Positions 38,323-49,797 of a stretch of DNA of 64,000 nucleotides are shown piece by piece. This DNA comes from Bhargavaea sp. CC-171006 (lineage in GTDB: Bacteria > Bacillota > Bacilli > Bacillales_A > Planococcaceae). Where the stretch lies: the NCBI RefSeq assembly GCF_009761675.1, contig NZ_QUZH01000006.1, positions 62,001-126,000 of the forward strand, given 5' to 3'. The first letter of the stretch is position 1; each line of letters starts with the position of its first letter. Below the pieces are notes generated by a model, which was not told where the DNA came from, ran no database searches, and saw only the letters and a list, made by a program, of their open reading frames with translations. Position numbers and translations under genes: made by a program.

Positions 38323-39543
38323 ATGAAGAAAATCGGTCTGCTGGGCCGGATCGTCATCGCTATTGCGCTGGCTGTCGGCATCGGCTCGATCCTCAACACG
38401 ATCCCGGAAAAGTATGGACTCTGGTTCGTCGAACTCGGAGCGACATTCAATATGCTGTTTGGCGGGTTCCTGAGTTTTGTCGTTCCGCTGATCATCATCG
38501 GATTCATCGCACCCGGCATCGCCAAACTTGGAAAAGGTTCTGCCAAACTGCTCGGACTTTCGACGGGCCTGGCGTATCTTTCTACAATTGTTGCAGGGGT
38601 TCTGGCATTTTTCGTGGCATCCAACCTGCTGCCGGGACTGATCGGCAGTCCGGCGGCCGACAATATCGGCGATCCATCTGAGGCATTGGCCTCTGCATTT
38701 TTCGAGCTGGAAATCGAGCCGATCATGGGCGTGCTCACTTCCCTGATCTTCGCTTTCCTGATGGGCATCGGGATGGCGGCAATCGGAAGCAAAACGTTGC
38801 TGTCCGTTTTTGACGAATTCCAGCAGCTGATCGAAAAGACCATCAGCAGTGTCATCATCCCGCTGCTGCCGTTCCACATTTTCGGCGTCTTCCTTAATAT
38901 GACGTATGCCGGGCAGGTGGCCAGCGTCCTTTCGGTATTTGCGATGGTGTTCGTGCTGATCATTGCCATGCATCTGATTATGCTGCTGATCCAGTATACG
39001 GCCGCAGGCGCGCTGACACACCGCAATCCGTTCAGATTGCTGAAAACAATGGCTCCGGCGTACTTCACGGCTCTCGGCACTCAATCGTCTGCCGCGACCA
39101 TTCCCGTTACCGTCCGGCAGGCCCGCAAAACCGGTGCTTCCGACAAAGTTGTCGATTTCACGGTACCGCTATTTGCCAATATCCATCTGTCGGGAAGCAC
39201 CATCACGCTGACAACCTGTGCGATCGGGGTCATGCTCATGAATGGGCTGCCGGTTTCAATCGGGCCGATGATGCAATTTATCGCTGTACTTGGTGTGACG
39301 ATGATCGCGGCACCCGGAGTGCCGGGAGGAGCAGTCATGGCGGCGCTTGGCCTGCTGTCCTCGATGCTCGGCTTTACAGAGCCGATGATTGCGCTCATGA
39401 TCGCCCTCTACATGGCGCAGGACAGCTTCGGCACGGCTACAAACGTTACGGGTGATGGCGCGCTTGCAATTATTACCGACAAGTTCGCGTCTCCTGGAAC
39501 TGAGGTCTCTTCGCCAGCGCCCGCCGATACGAAAACAGTATGA
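38323..39543 (+). CDS. Dicarboxylate/amino acid:cation symporter (SDF family)
   Basis: The 406-residue protein has about nine membrane segments. It carries the SDF-type serine-rich hairpin (ALGTQSSAATIPVTVRQARK) and the later substrate-binding segment (YMAQDSFGTATNVTGDGA). The family takes up C4-dicarboxylates or glutamate/aspartate with sodium or protons. The usual Asn-Val-Thr near the C-terminus is kept, but the substrate cannot be assigned. A TTTAGGGGG site precedes the ATG. Confidence 0.9.
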   Translation: MKKIGLLGRIVIAIALAVGIGSILNTIPEKYGLWFVELGATFNMLFGGFLSFVVPLIIIGFIAPGIAKLGKGSAKLLGLSTGLAYLSTIVAGVLAFFVASNLLPGLIGSPAADNIGDPSEALASAFFELEIEPIMGVLTSLIFAFLMGIGMAAIGSKTLLSVFDEFQQLIEKTISSVIIPLLPFHIFGVFLNMTYAGQVASVLSVFAMVFVLIIAMHLIMLLIQYTAAGALTHRNPFRLLKTMAPAYFTALGTQSSAATIPVTVRQARKTGASDKVVDFTVPLFANIHLSGSTITLTTCAIGVMLMNGLPVSIGPMMQFIAVLGVTMIAAPGVPGGAVMAALGLLSSMLGFTEPMIALMIALYMAQDSFGTATNVTGDGALAIITDKFASPGTEVSSPAPADTKTV

Positions 39544-39641
39544 TTTTCCCTGTTTTGATCTGCGGCAATAGGGTAGACTAGAAGGGAAATCAAACCGGCT
39601 GAAGCCGGCATAATCGAAAGGAATGGTTCATTATCGACCCC

Positions 39642-39833
39642 ATGAGGCTCGAGTATACGGACAGGATGGCACAAAGTTTTCGGAGCACACACGGCATCGG
39701 CTATGAGGATTATCGCATGAATCCGAAGCTGCAGCTGGAAGTGGAGAAGCAGAGGGAAAGGGAATATGCCCTCAGCCAAAGCTTCGGCATGAGGCCGGAG
39801 ACGGGTGGCCATCATCACACAATGACCGAATAA
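39642..39833 (+). CDS. Possible small protein of unknown function
   Basis: The 63-residue frame codes a hydrophilic protein (LEYTDRMAQSFRSTHGIG; LEVEKQREREYALS) with a His-rich end. Its codon use is like real neighbours and a good terminator (39848-39880) follows, which suggests a transcribed unit. The ribosome site GAAAGGAA (39616-39623) is too far from this ATG; an in-frame ATT at 39630 lies at a better distance. I do not recognise a family. It could be non-coding. Confidence 0.45.
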   Translation: MRLEYTDRMAQSFRSTHGIGYEDYRMNPKLQLEVEKQREREYALSQSFGMRPETGGHHHTMTE

Positions 39834-39847
39834 TAATGAACCCGCCC

Positions 39848-39880
39848 AAAAGGACCGCCGCTTAAAGCGCCGGTCCTTTT
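39848..39880 (+). terminator. Terminator after the small gene
   Basis: The stem AAAAGGACCG/CGGTCCTTTT with an inner GC stem is a good hairpin with T runs on both strands. Confidence 0.8.
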
Positions 39881-39918
39881 GTTAACCTGCTTTTCATTCT
39901 CATTGGGAAGCTGATAAT

Positions 39919-39933
39919 TGAAAATGACTTTCA
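39919..39933. promoter_or_regulatory. Fur-box-like palindrome upstream of suf
   Basis: TGAAAATGACTTTCA resembles the 7-1-7 Fur box (TGATAAT-N-ATTATCA), with matches concentrated in the outer bases of each arm. A partly overlapping TGATAAT lies at 39912-39918. It is about 85 bp upstream of the candidate suf promoter (TTGCAA 40018-40023, TAAGAT 40041-40046). Confidence 0.4.
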
Positions 39934-40017
39934 ATGATGGCGCGCCAGGACCAAAAAGCTCTGAATTATAGGGTTTCTGCGTTTTCAAGGGCTTTCTGCA
40001 TAACCCGGCGAAATGAT

Positions 40018-40046
40018 TTGCAAGCGTCCCCGGTTTCAGTTAAGAT
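40018..40046 (+). promoter_or_regulatory. Candidate sufC promoter
   Basis: TTGCAA and TAAGAT are 17 bp apart, 53 bases before the sufC start. Confidence 0.5.
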
Positions 40047-40098
40047 TAGAATGATGATAAATAAGGATGGCACAGCCGTCCATACTGGAGGTATTCGG

Positions 40099-40878
40099 AT
40101 GTCTACTCTCGAAATCAAAGGTCTGCACGTCGAAATCGAAGGCAAGGAAATCCTGAAAGGCGTCGACCTGACAATCAATACAAATGAAATCCATGCTGTC
40201 ATGGGACCGAACGGGACAGGTAAATCCACTCTCGCATCGGCCATCATGGGGCATCCTAAATATGTAGTTACTGCCGGTACAGTTACACTCGACGGTGAAG
40301 ACGTCCTTGAAATGGAAGTGGACGAGCGTGCCAAGGCGGGCCTCTTCCTCGCTATGCAATATCCAAGTGAAATCTCCGGTGTGACAAATGCCGACTTCCT
40401 CCGTTCCGCAATCAATTCAAAGCGTGAAGAGGGCGAAGAAATCTCTCTGATGAAGTTCATCCGTGAACTCGACAGCAAGATGGAAACGCTCGAAATGAAT
40501 CAGGAAATGGCACAGCGCTACCTGAACGAAGGCTTCTCCGGCGGTGAGAAAAAGCGCAACGAGATCCTTCAGCTCATGATGCTGAAGCCTAAATTCGCCA
40601 TCCTAGACGAAATTGACTCCGGTCTTGACATCGATGCGCTGAAAGTTGTTTCCAAGGGCGTCAACGAAATGCGCGGCGAAAACTTCGGGTGCCTGATCAT
40701 CACTCACTATCAGCGTCTCCTCAACTACATCACGCCGGACAAGGTCCATGTGATGATGCAGGGCCGTGTCGTCAAATCCGGCGGTCCGGAACTTGCCCAG
40801 AAGCTTGAGGCACAGGGCTATGACTGGATCAAGGAAGAGCTCGGCATCGAAGATGAAACTGTTGGACAAGAAGCATAA
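40099..40878 (+). CDS. sufC: Fe-S cluster assembly ATPase SufC
   Basis: The ABC-type ATPase of the SufBCD scaffold has 259 residues with Walker A GPNGTGKST (36-44), signature FSGGEKKRNEI and Walker B FAILDEIDSGLDID. The ATG at 40099 follows CTGGAGG; the frame is open far upstream through the promoter. It is the first gene of sufCDSUB, the Bacillus order. SufBCD builds Fe-S clusters on SufU-delivered sulfur. Confidence 0.97.
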   Translation: MSTLEIKGLHVEIEGKEILKGVDLTINTNEIHAVMGPNGTGKSTLASAIMGHPKYVVTAGTVTLDGEDVLEMEVDERAKAGLFLAMQYPSEISGVTNADFLRSAINSKREEGEEISLMKFIRELDSKMETLEMNQEMAQRYLNEGFSGGEKKRNEILQLMMLKPKFAILDEIDSGLDIDALKVVSKGVNEMRGENFGCLIITHYQRLLNYITPDKVHVMMQGRVVKSGGPELAQKLEAQGYDWIKEELGIEDETVGQEA

Positions 40879-40896
40879 CGGAAGGGGACGAACGAA

Positions 40897-43866
<2,970 letters not shown>

Positions 43867-43880
43867 ACGGAGGAACAGTA

Positions 43881-45278
43881 ATGGCTAAAAAAATGCCGGA
43901 AATCGGCGATTATAAATACGGCTTCCACGACAAAGACGTATCGGTTTTCCGTTCGAAGCGCGGTCTGACAAGAGAGATTGTCGAAGAAATCTCCAGGATG
44001 AAAGAAGAGCCTCAATGGATGCTCGACTACCGCCTGAAGGCGCTCGACATCTTCTACAAAAAGCCGATGCCGGTGTGGGGCGGCGATCTCAGTGAACTGA
44101 ACTTCGACGAGATCACTTACTACGTCAAGCCGTCGGAAGCGACTGAGCGCTCGTGGGATGAAGTCCCTGAAGAAATCAAGCGCACGTTCGACAAGCTGGG
44201 CATTCCGGAAGCGGAACAAAAGTACCTCGCGGGTGTTTCCGCGCAGTACGAGTCCGAAGTCGTCTACCACAACATGAAGGAAGACCTCGAGGATATGGGA
44301 ATCGTCTTCAAGGACACCGACTCGGCGCTCCGCGAAAACGAAGACATCTTCAAGAAGTACTGGGCAACGGTCATTCCGGCTGCGGACAACAAGTTTTCCG
44401 CGCTGAACTCCGCTGTCTGGTCGGGCGGCTCGTTCATCTATGTCCCGCCGGGCGTGAAGGTGGATACACCGCTCCAGGCTTACTTCCGCATCAACTCCGA
44501 GAACATGGGGCAGTTTGAGCGTACGCTGATCATCGTCGATGAAGGCGCGAGCGTTCACTATGTAGAGGGCTGCACTGCTCCTGTCTACACGACAAACTCG
44601 CTTCACTCGGCGGTTGTTGAGATCATCATCAAGAAAGACGCCTACTGCCGCTACACGACCATCCAGAACTGGGCGAACAACGTCTACAACCTCGTCACTA
44701 AGCGCGCGGTTGCAGAGGAAAACGCGACAATGGAATGGATCGACGGCAACATCGGCTCCAAGCTGACGATGAAATACCCTGCTGTCCTCCTCAAGGGCGA
44801 AGGCGCACGCGGCATGACGCTGTCCATCGCACTTGCAGGCAAAGGCCAGCACCAGGATGCGGGCGCGAAGATGATGCACCTCGCACCTAACACGTCCTCG
44901 ACGATCGTCTCCAAGTCGATTTCGAAACAGGGCGGCAAGGTTTCGTACCGCGGAATCGTGCACTTCGGCCGCAAGGCACACGGTGCGCGTGCCAACATCG
45001 AGTGTGATACGCTCATCATGGACAACCAGTCCACGTCCGACACGATCCCGTACAACGAGATCCTGAACGACAATATCTCGCTCGAGCACGAAGCGAAAGT
45101 CTCGAAGGTATCCGAAGAGCAGCTCTTCTACCTCATGAGCCGCGGCATCTCCGAAGAAGAAGCGACGGAAATGATCGTCATGGGCTTCATCGAGCCATTC
45201 ACAAAAGAACTTCCGATGGAATACGCGGTCGAAATGAACCGCCTCATCAAGTTCGAGATGGAAGGTTCAATCGGTTAA
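43881..45278 (+). CDS. sufB: Fe-S cluster assembly protein SufB
   Basis: The 465-residue scaffold component includes [20 protein letters not shown] and the conserved C-terminal [20 protein letters not shown]. The ATG at 43881 follows GGAGGAACAG; the frame is open 26 codons upstream over the end of sufU. It is the last suf gene, with a strong terminator 50 bases on. Confidence 0.97.
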   Translation: MAKKMPEIGDYKYGFHDKDVSVFRSKRGLTREIVEEISRMKEEPQWMLDYRLKALDIFYKKPMPVWGGDLSELNFDEITYYVKPSEATERSWDEVPEEIKRTFDKLGIPEAEQKYLAGVSAQYESEVVYHNMKEDLEDMGIVFKDTDSALRENEDIFKKYWATVIPAADNKFSALNSAVWSGGSFIYVPPGVKVDTPLQAYFRINSENMGQFERTLIIVDEGASVHYVEGCTAPVYTTNSLHSAVVEIIIKKDAYCRYTTIQNWANNVYNLVTKRAVAEENATMEWIDGNIGSKLTMKYPAVLLKGEGARGMTLSIALAGKGQHQDAGAKMMHLAPNTSSTIVSKSISKQGGKVSYRGIVHFGRKAHGARANIECDTLIMDNQSTSDTIPYNEILNDNISLEHEAKVSKVSEEQLFYLMSRGISEEEATEMIVMGFIEPFTKELPMEYAVEMNRLIKFEMEGSIG

Positions 45279-45327
45279 AAAATATAAAATTGTCGGCGTG
45301 CCGATTTGATTTTATCTTCTGATGTAG

Positions 45328-45360
45328 GAGGCGAACTTTTATAGTTCGCCTTCTTTTTTT
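45328..45360 (+). terminator. Terminator of the suf operon
   Basis: The stem GGCGAAC/GTTCGCC (extended by A-T) around TTTTATA is followed by eight T. Confidence 0.85.
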
Positions 45361-45388
45361 AGTGATATCAGGATAAGATCCGTCAATT

Positions 45389-45865
45389 TTAGGGTTGTTT
45401 GATCGTTTGGTTCATATACTGGCGTGGAGTGCCATAAAAAGCAACCTGCCTATATTGCGGATAAATGGATAAGTAATGGATAAAGATGGGGGCATCGACG
45501 AGGAAGGGATAGTGTACGTAGAATTGACGATCACCATAGACAATCCCATTAAGTGCTGTAGCCATTTCTTTTTTAAATATTTTAAAACGGGTGTCTGCAA
45601 TTTTCTGACTGAACTCTCCGCCATCTACATGCGCTTTTCCGATCAAGTTTAGACAGCCATGTGAATCTATTTTCCATTCAGCCAATACTTCATCACGCAT
45701 TTTGGGGTTAATGGATTTACAGTTGTACACATATCCAATATCCAAAAATAATTCTGCTGTAATATCTGAATGCGTGAGAGTATATTTTCTTCCTTCAACC
45801 GGCTGAGCGAAAGTGGCAGGTGGAATGAGCTTGACGGATAATTTCTGTGGATCAAAAACGGACAT
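45389..45865 (-). CDS. Stay-green family protein (Mg-dechelatase-like)
   Basis: The 158-residue protein resembles the stay-green domain: an N-terminal FDPQKLSVKLIP, the central RKYTLTHSDITAELFLDIG, then MRDEVLAEWK and HVDGGEFS. In plants SGR removes Mg from chlorophyll a; bacterial members also occur, and those studied can dechelate chlorophyll in vitro, so their natural substrate is uncertain. The start at 45865 follows GGGGGAT. Base composition is clearly more AT-rich than neighbours, suggesting transfer. Confidence 0.75.
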   Translation of the reverse strand: MSVFDPQKLSVKLIPPATFAQPVEGRKYTLTHSDITAELFLDIGYVYNCKSINPKMRDEVLAEWKIDSHGCLNLIGKAHVDGGEFSQKIADTRFKIFKKEMATALNGIVYGDRQFYVHYPFLVDAPIFIHYLSIYPQYRQVAFYGTPRQYMNQTIKQP

Positions 45866-45892
45866 AGACAATCCCCCAATATTTAAAATCAA

Positions 45893-46179
45893 TGTCCTTG
45901 ATTTCTTTAGATCAACATGAAGTATTACTTTATGTGGGTCAATACCTATATATGACTGTATGGATGCCTAGTAAGGACATAACGATTCATAGATGGCCAA
46001 CCGCGGCTTGAGCTCAGAAAGATCAAAGCTCAGTATAAAAAACGCCAACCGAAATAGTGTCTCTTGCATTAACCGAAAAAACTTGGCTGAATCAATACTA
46101 AAAACCCTTGCCTTTAACAGCGGCAAGGGTTTTGGTACTTCACGAACAATATGGATAGCGATCTGGAGATTGATGGTTT
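45893..46179. other. AT-rich intergenic stretch
   Basis: No convincing gene. Overlapping short frames on both strands (up to 71 codons) lack ribosome sites and recognisable domains. It contains a bidirectional terminator at 46101-46133. The low GC is shared with the adjacent stay-green gene. Confidence 0.6.
46101..46133. terminator. Bidirectional terminator
   Basis: The 12-bp stem AAAACCCTTGCC/GGCAAGGGTTTT has T runs on both strands. It could end the leftward permease transcript. Confidence 0.8.
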
Positions 46180-47568
46180 TCAATATTTGACCGGCTCATG
46201 CTCATCAACCTGAACCACTTCAATTCTCTTGGAGATGCGGGTTTTATAGATCACGGCGAGCATGATAAACCAGACAGGTGTCACCATAAGGGAAATGCGC
46301 GTATCTTCCGCAATCGCGAGCACAACCAGCACGAATGCCAGGAAAGCGAGGATCAGATAGTTGGCAAACGGGTAAAGCGGCATCTTGAATTTGTTCGCCT
46401 TGGCCAATTCAGGTCTGGTTTTGCGATATTTCAGATGACTGAGAACGGTGATTCCCCAAATGAAAATAAAGCAGACGGTGGAAATGCTCGTGATCAGGGT
46501 GAACACCCCTTCAGGCATGACGTAGTTCAAGATAACGGAAATCAGGATCACACCTGCCGAGAAGAACAAGGCACGGGATGGCACTTTGCGCCGGTCCAGA
46601 TTGGCGAACTGCTCCGGCGCATCTTTTTCCTTGGCCAGGGAAAACAGCATCCGGCTTGTACTGAAAATGGCACTGTTGCAGGCCGAGGCCGCTGAAGTCA
46701 GAACGACAAAATTGACGATTGCGGCAGCAGCTGCAATACCGACTGCGACAAACACTTGGACAAACGGGCTTGCTGCAGGATTAATGGCGTCCCAAGGATA
46801 GACACTCATGATGACGAAGAGGGCACCGATATAGAAAATCAGGATCCGGATCGGGATGCTGTTGATCGCCTTTGGAAGCACTTTTTCCGGGTTTTCCGTT
46901 TCTCCGGCTGTGAGTCCGACAAGTTCAATCCCGACAAAGGCGAATACGACCATCTGGAATGACAGGATAAAGCCGTTGATGCCGTTCGGGAACAATCCGC
47001 CGTTATTCCAGATATTTGAGAATGCGGCCGTTCCTGAATCGGTGGAAAAACCTTTCATGATCATGAAAATACCGACCACGATCAGGCCGATGATCGCGAT
47101 GATTTTGATCAGGGCAAACCAAAATTCCATTTCTCCGAAAAGCTTCACGGTCGCCAGGTTCATGAGAAGCAAGACGACGAGTGCGATGAGTCCGGGCATC
47201 CATTGGGGGATCCCGGGAAACCAATACTGCGAATAGATTCCGATGGCGGTCAGGTCAGCCATGGCAATGCAGATCCAACAGAACCAATAGGTCCATCCGG
47301 TAATGAACGCTGCCATTTCTCCGAAATAATCCTTAACAAAGTCCACAAAAGAGTGATACTCCAAATTACTCATCAGGAGTTCGCCAAGCGCACGCATAAT
47401 CAGAAATAAAATAACGCCTGTGATCAGATAAGATAGTAAAATTGATGGCCCCGCCAAATGGATGGACTTTCCCGCTCCAAGGAATAACCCTGTACCGATG
47501 GCTCCCCCGATGGCAATCAGTTGTACGTGTCTGTTTTTTAAACCTCTTTCCAATGTCTGTTCCTGCAT
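46180..47568 (-). CDS. Amino acid permease (AapA/CycA type)
   Basis: The 462-residue APC-superfamily permease has twelve membrane segments. It shows GLKNRHVQLIAIGGAIGTGL near the N-terminus, GWTYWFCWICIAMADLTAIG and NLATVKLFGEMEFWFALIKI, all very close to the D-alanine/D-serine/glycine transporter CycA and Bacillus AapA. That substrate range is inference from resemblance. The ATG at 47568 lies nine bases after GGAGG; ATG 47574 is only three bases away from it. The leader contains a terminator-like hairpin. Confidence 0.9.
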   Translation of the reverse strand: MQEQTLERGLKNRHVQLIAIGGAIGTGLFLGAGKSIHLAGPSILLSYLITGVILFLIMRALGELLMSNLEYHSFVDFVKDYFGEMAAFITGWTYWFCWICIAMADLTAIGIYSQYWFPGIPQWMPGLIALVVLLLMNLATVKLFGEMEFWFALIKIIAIIGLIVVGIFMIMKGFSTDSGTAAFSNIWNNGGLFPNGINGFILSFQMVVFAFVGIELVGLTAGETENPEKVLPKAINSIPIRILIFYIGALFVIMSVYPWDAINPAASPFVQVFVAVGIAAAAAIVNFVVLTSAASACNSAIFSTSRMLFSLAKEKDAPEQFANLDRRKVPSRALFFSAGVILISVILNYVMPEGVFTLITSISTVCFIFIWGITVLSHLKYRKTRPELAKANKFKMPLYPFANYLILAFLAFVLVVLAIAEDTRISLMVTPVWFIMLAVIYKTRISKRIEVVQVDEHEPVKY

Positions 47569-47859
47569 ATTCATTCCCCTCCCCAAAAACTCCGATGAAC
47601 AAAAAAAGGACAGAAGAACGCGATACTCCGGTCTTTGTCCGATTTTTTGATGAATACTCTCAATAACGAACATCTTCCTTCAACCGAACTAGAGTTCAAG
47701 ATTAAGAGCATAAATAATATTTAAATTACTTATATTTGAATATTAATTTTTCGGGTGAATTTTGTCAATCGGCTTTTCTGACCAGGACTATGACTTTATC
47801 CTCATTGGCTTAGCTGCAGGTTGCTTGTGGTACTCAATAATAGAAGGGAGAGAGACCAA
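47569..47859. other. Divergent region between permease and aldo-keto reductase
   Basis: No gene. It holds the leader hairpin of the permease (47601-47640), a 12-bp palindrome GAACTAGAGTTC (47686-47697) and an AT-rich stretch at 47700-47760 that may hold divergent promoters. Confidence 0.6.
47601..47640 (-). terminator. Terminator-like hairpin in the permease leader
   Basis: On the minus strand GGACA-AAGA pairs with TCTT-C-TGTCC across a 14-base loop and is followed by seven T, about 30 bases before the permease start. It could be an attenuator. Confidence 0.5.
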
Positions 47860-48696
47860 TTGGACATTCCTTATGTTGAGCTGAAAGATGGTCAAAACCT
47901 GCCTGCAATGGGCTATGGCACTGTATTCCTGAAAGGCAGCGAAGCGGTTGCATCATTTCAGTCTGCAATCAATAACGGCTACCGGCTGCTGGATTCCGCC
48001 TATAATTACGAGAACGAAGGGACACTTGGAGAGTCGATCAGGAAAAGCCGGGTCAGCAGGGAAGAACTGATCGTTACGTCCAAGCTGCCGGGACGTTATC
48101 ATGATTACAAAGAGGCGCTGAAAGCCATCGAGGAATCGCTATTCCGTACCAGTCTGGATCATTTCGACCTGTACCTGATTCACTGGCCGAACCCGAAGGA
48201 AGGCAAGTACGTGGAAGCCTGGCAGGCCATGATAGAAGCGAAAAAAAGAGGGCTTATCCGCTCAATCGGCGTCAGCAACTTCCTGCCGGAACATATGGAG
48301 CAGCTGGAGAAGGAGACAGGGGAGCTGCCGGTCATCAATCAGATCGAGATGCATCCGTTCTTTAATCAGGCTGAGCAGCGAAAATGGCATGAAGAGCGGG
48401 GAATCATTACGGAAGCATGGAGCCCGTTGTTCCGGGGACGCGGCGTCTTGAGTGAGCCTGTCATCATTGAGCTATCGGAGAAGTATGGGAAAACCCCCGC
48501 GCAAATTGTATTGCGCTGGCATTATCAGCATGGAGTGATCTCTATACCACGATCCGCGCATCCTGACAGGCAGCGGGAAAACATGTCGATTTTCGATTTT
48601 GAATTGTCTTCGGAGGACATGGAGAAAGTCGATTCTCTTAGCCGCCGTGACGGCCGCATCGACGATCAGGATCCGGCGGTTTATCAGGAGTTTTGA
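47860..48696 (+). CDS. Aldo-keto reductase
   Basis: The 278-residue NADPH-dependent enzyme has the catalytic tetrad Asp45, Tyr50 (LLDSAYNYENEG), Lys75 (VTSKL) and His108 (LIHWPNPKEG). The C-terminal IPRSAHPDRQREN contacts NADPH phosphate. It resembles Bacillus YtbE/YvgN glyoxal and methylglyoxal reductases; the natural substrate is open. The TTG at 47860 is chosen for GAAGGGAGAGAG upstream, since the alternative TTG at 47821 has none. Confidence 0.9.
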   Translation: MDIPYVELKDGQNLPAMGYGTVFLKGSEAVASFQSAINNGYRLLDSAYNYENEGTLGESIRKSRVSREELIVTSKLPGRYHDYKEALKAIEESLFRTSLDHFDLYLIHWPNPKEGKYVEAWQAMIEAKKRGLIRSIGVSNFLPEHMEQLEKETGELPVINQIEMHPFFNQAEQRKWHEERGIITEAWSPLFRGRGVLSEPVIIELSEKYGKTPAQIVLRWHYQHGVISIPRSAHPDRQRENMSIFDFELSSEDMEKVDSLSRRDGRIDDQDPAVYQEF

Positions 48697-48702
48697 ATGG
48701 GT

Positions 48703-48747
48703 TCAAATGTCGGGGTTCATCCCCAAAGTGTCCAGCCCCGTATTTGA
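48703..48747. other. Long hairpin downstream of the aldo-keto reductase gene
   Basis: TCAAAT-GT-CGGGGTT pairs with AGCCCCG-T-ATTTGA, a 13-bp interrupted stem without a T run. A second stem GGGCAGTG/CACTGCCC (48811-48829) followed by TTTA is the better terminator candidate. Confidence 0.5.
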
Positions 48748-48810
48748 GTGACGTGGTCCGTCTATCGGGCGGTACGATGTTGTGATGAAGAGCTGGCTTT
48801 CACAAAGTAG

Positions 48811-48832
48811 GGGCAGTGTTGCACTGCCCTTT
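48811..48832 (+). terminator. Weak terminator before yunF
   Basis: The eight-base stem GGGCAGTG/CACTGCCC with a TTG loop is followed by only three T. Confidence 0.5.
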
Positions 48833-48936
48833 ATTCTCATTGACTATACCGTGCAGCATGGGCTTTCCGGGTCTCTGATGCGGGTATTGTGATAAGATGA
48901 ATCATATGGAAATAGGATGAAGGGAGAGGGAGGCCC

Positions 48937-49797
48937 ATGATCAGGGTTGGCCTGACCGGATGGGGCGACCACCCGGATGTTTACAGCCCCACTTCCAAGA
49001 AAACGGAGAAGCTGCAAGACTACAGCGGCCATTTCAAGGTTGTTGAATTGGATTCAACCTTTTACGCGATCCAGTCGGAACGGAATATCCGGAAATGGAT
49101 CGGCGAGACGCCGGACGATTTCGGTTTTATCATCAAGGCGTATCAGGGCATGACGGGACACCACAGAGGGCGTCTCCCCTATGAATCGGAAGAAGAGATG
49201 TTCCGGCTTTTCCGGCTTTCGGTCGGGCCGATGCTCGAAGCCGGCAAGCTGCCGATGATCCTTGCCCAATACCCGCCTTGGTTCGACTGCACCAAAGACA
49301 ATGTCGGGGTGCTGAGGAAGATGAGGGAGTATCTCGAAGGGCTGGACGTGGCCGTCGAGTTCCGGCATCAGTCCTGGTACTCGGAAAAGTACCGGGAAGG
49401 CACTCTGGAATTCCTGCGGGAGCAAGAATTCATCCATTCGGTGTGTGACGAGCCTCAGGCGGGAGACGGAAGCGTTCCCTTCGTACCGGCAGCCACCCGA
49501 GAGGACAAAACGCTTGTCCGTCTGCACGGACGCAACACGGCCGGGTGGAAATCCAACGGGCGTGACGACAAAAAATGGCGGGAAGTCCGCTACCTGTATG
49601 ATTACAATGATAGCGAACTGGCAGGACTGGCCGAAGAGATATCCGGCATCGCTTCAGAGGATGTCTATGTCGTCTTCAACAACAACTCGGGCGGACATGC
49701 CGCTGAAAATGCCAAGCGCTTCATGGGAATCGCGGGGATTGAAACGGACCGGCCAGGCGCTCAGCAACTGGATCTGTTCGGCGGGGAGGACCTCTGA
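48937..49797 (+). CDS. yunF: DUF72 family protein (YunF)
   Basis: The 286-residue barrel-fold protein of the DUF72 (YecE) family begins IRVGLTGWGDHPDVY and contains FKVVELDSTFYAIQSERN and the C-terminal VYVVFNNNSGGHAAENAKRF typical of it. The biochemical role is unknown. It overlaps the next gene by one base (TGATG), and the order yunF-E-D-B equals that of B. subtilis read as one operon-like block. Confidence 0.9.
   Translation: MIRVGLTGWGDHPDVYSPTSKKTEKLQDYSGHFKVVELDSTFYAIQSERNIRKWIGETPDDFGFIIKAYQGMTGHHRGRLPYESEEEMFRLFRLSVGPMLEAGKLPMILAQYPPWFDCTKDNVGVLRKMREYLEGLDVAVEFRHQSWYSEKYREGTLEFLREQEFIHSVCDEPQAGDGSVPFVPAATREDKTLVRLHGRNTAGWKSNGRDDKKWREVRYLYDYNDSELAGLAEEISGIASEDVYVVFNNNSGGHAAENAKRFMGIAGIETDRPGAQQLDLFGGEDL

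Noticed and set aside
45968-46190. Transposase remnant
   Set aside because: The AT-rich stretch with a hairpin looked like an insertion-sequence end, but I found no DDE motif, no terminal inverted repeats and no target duplication.
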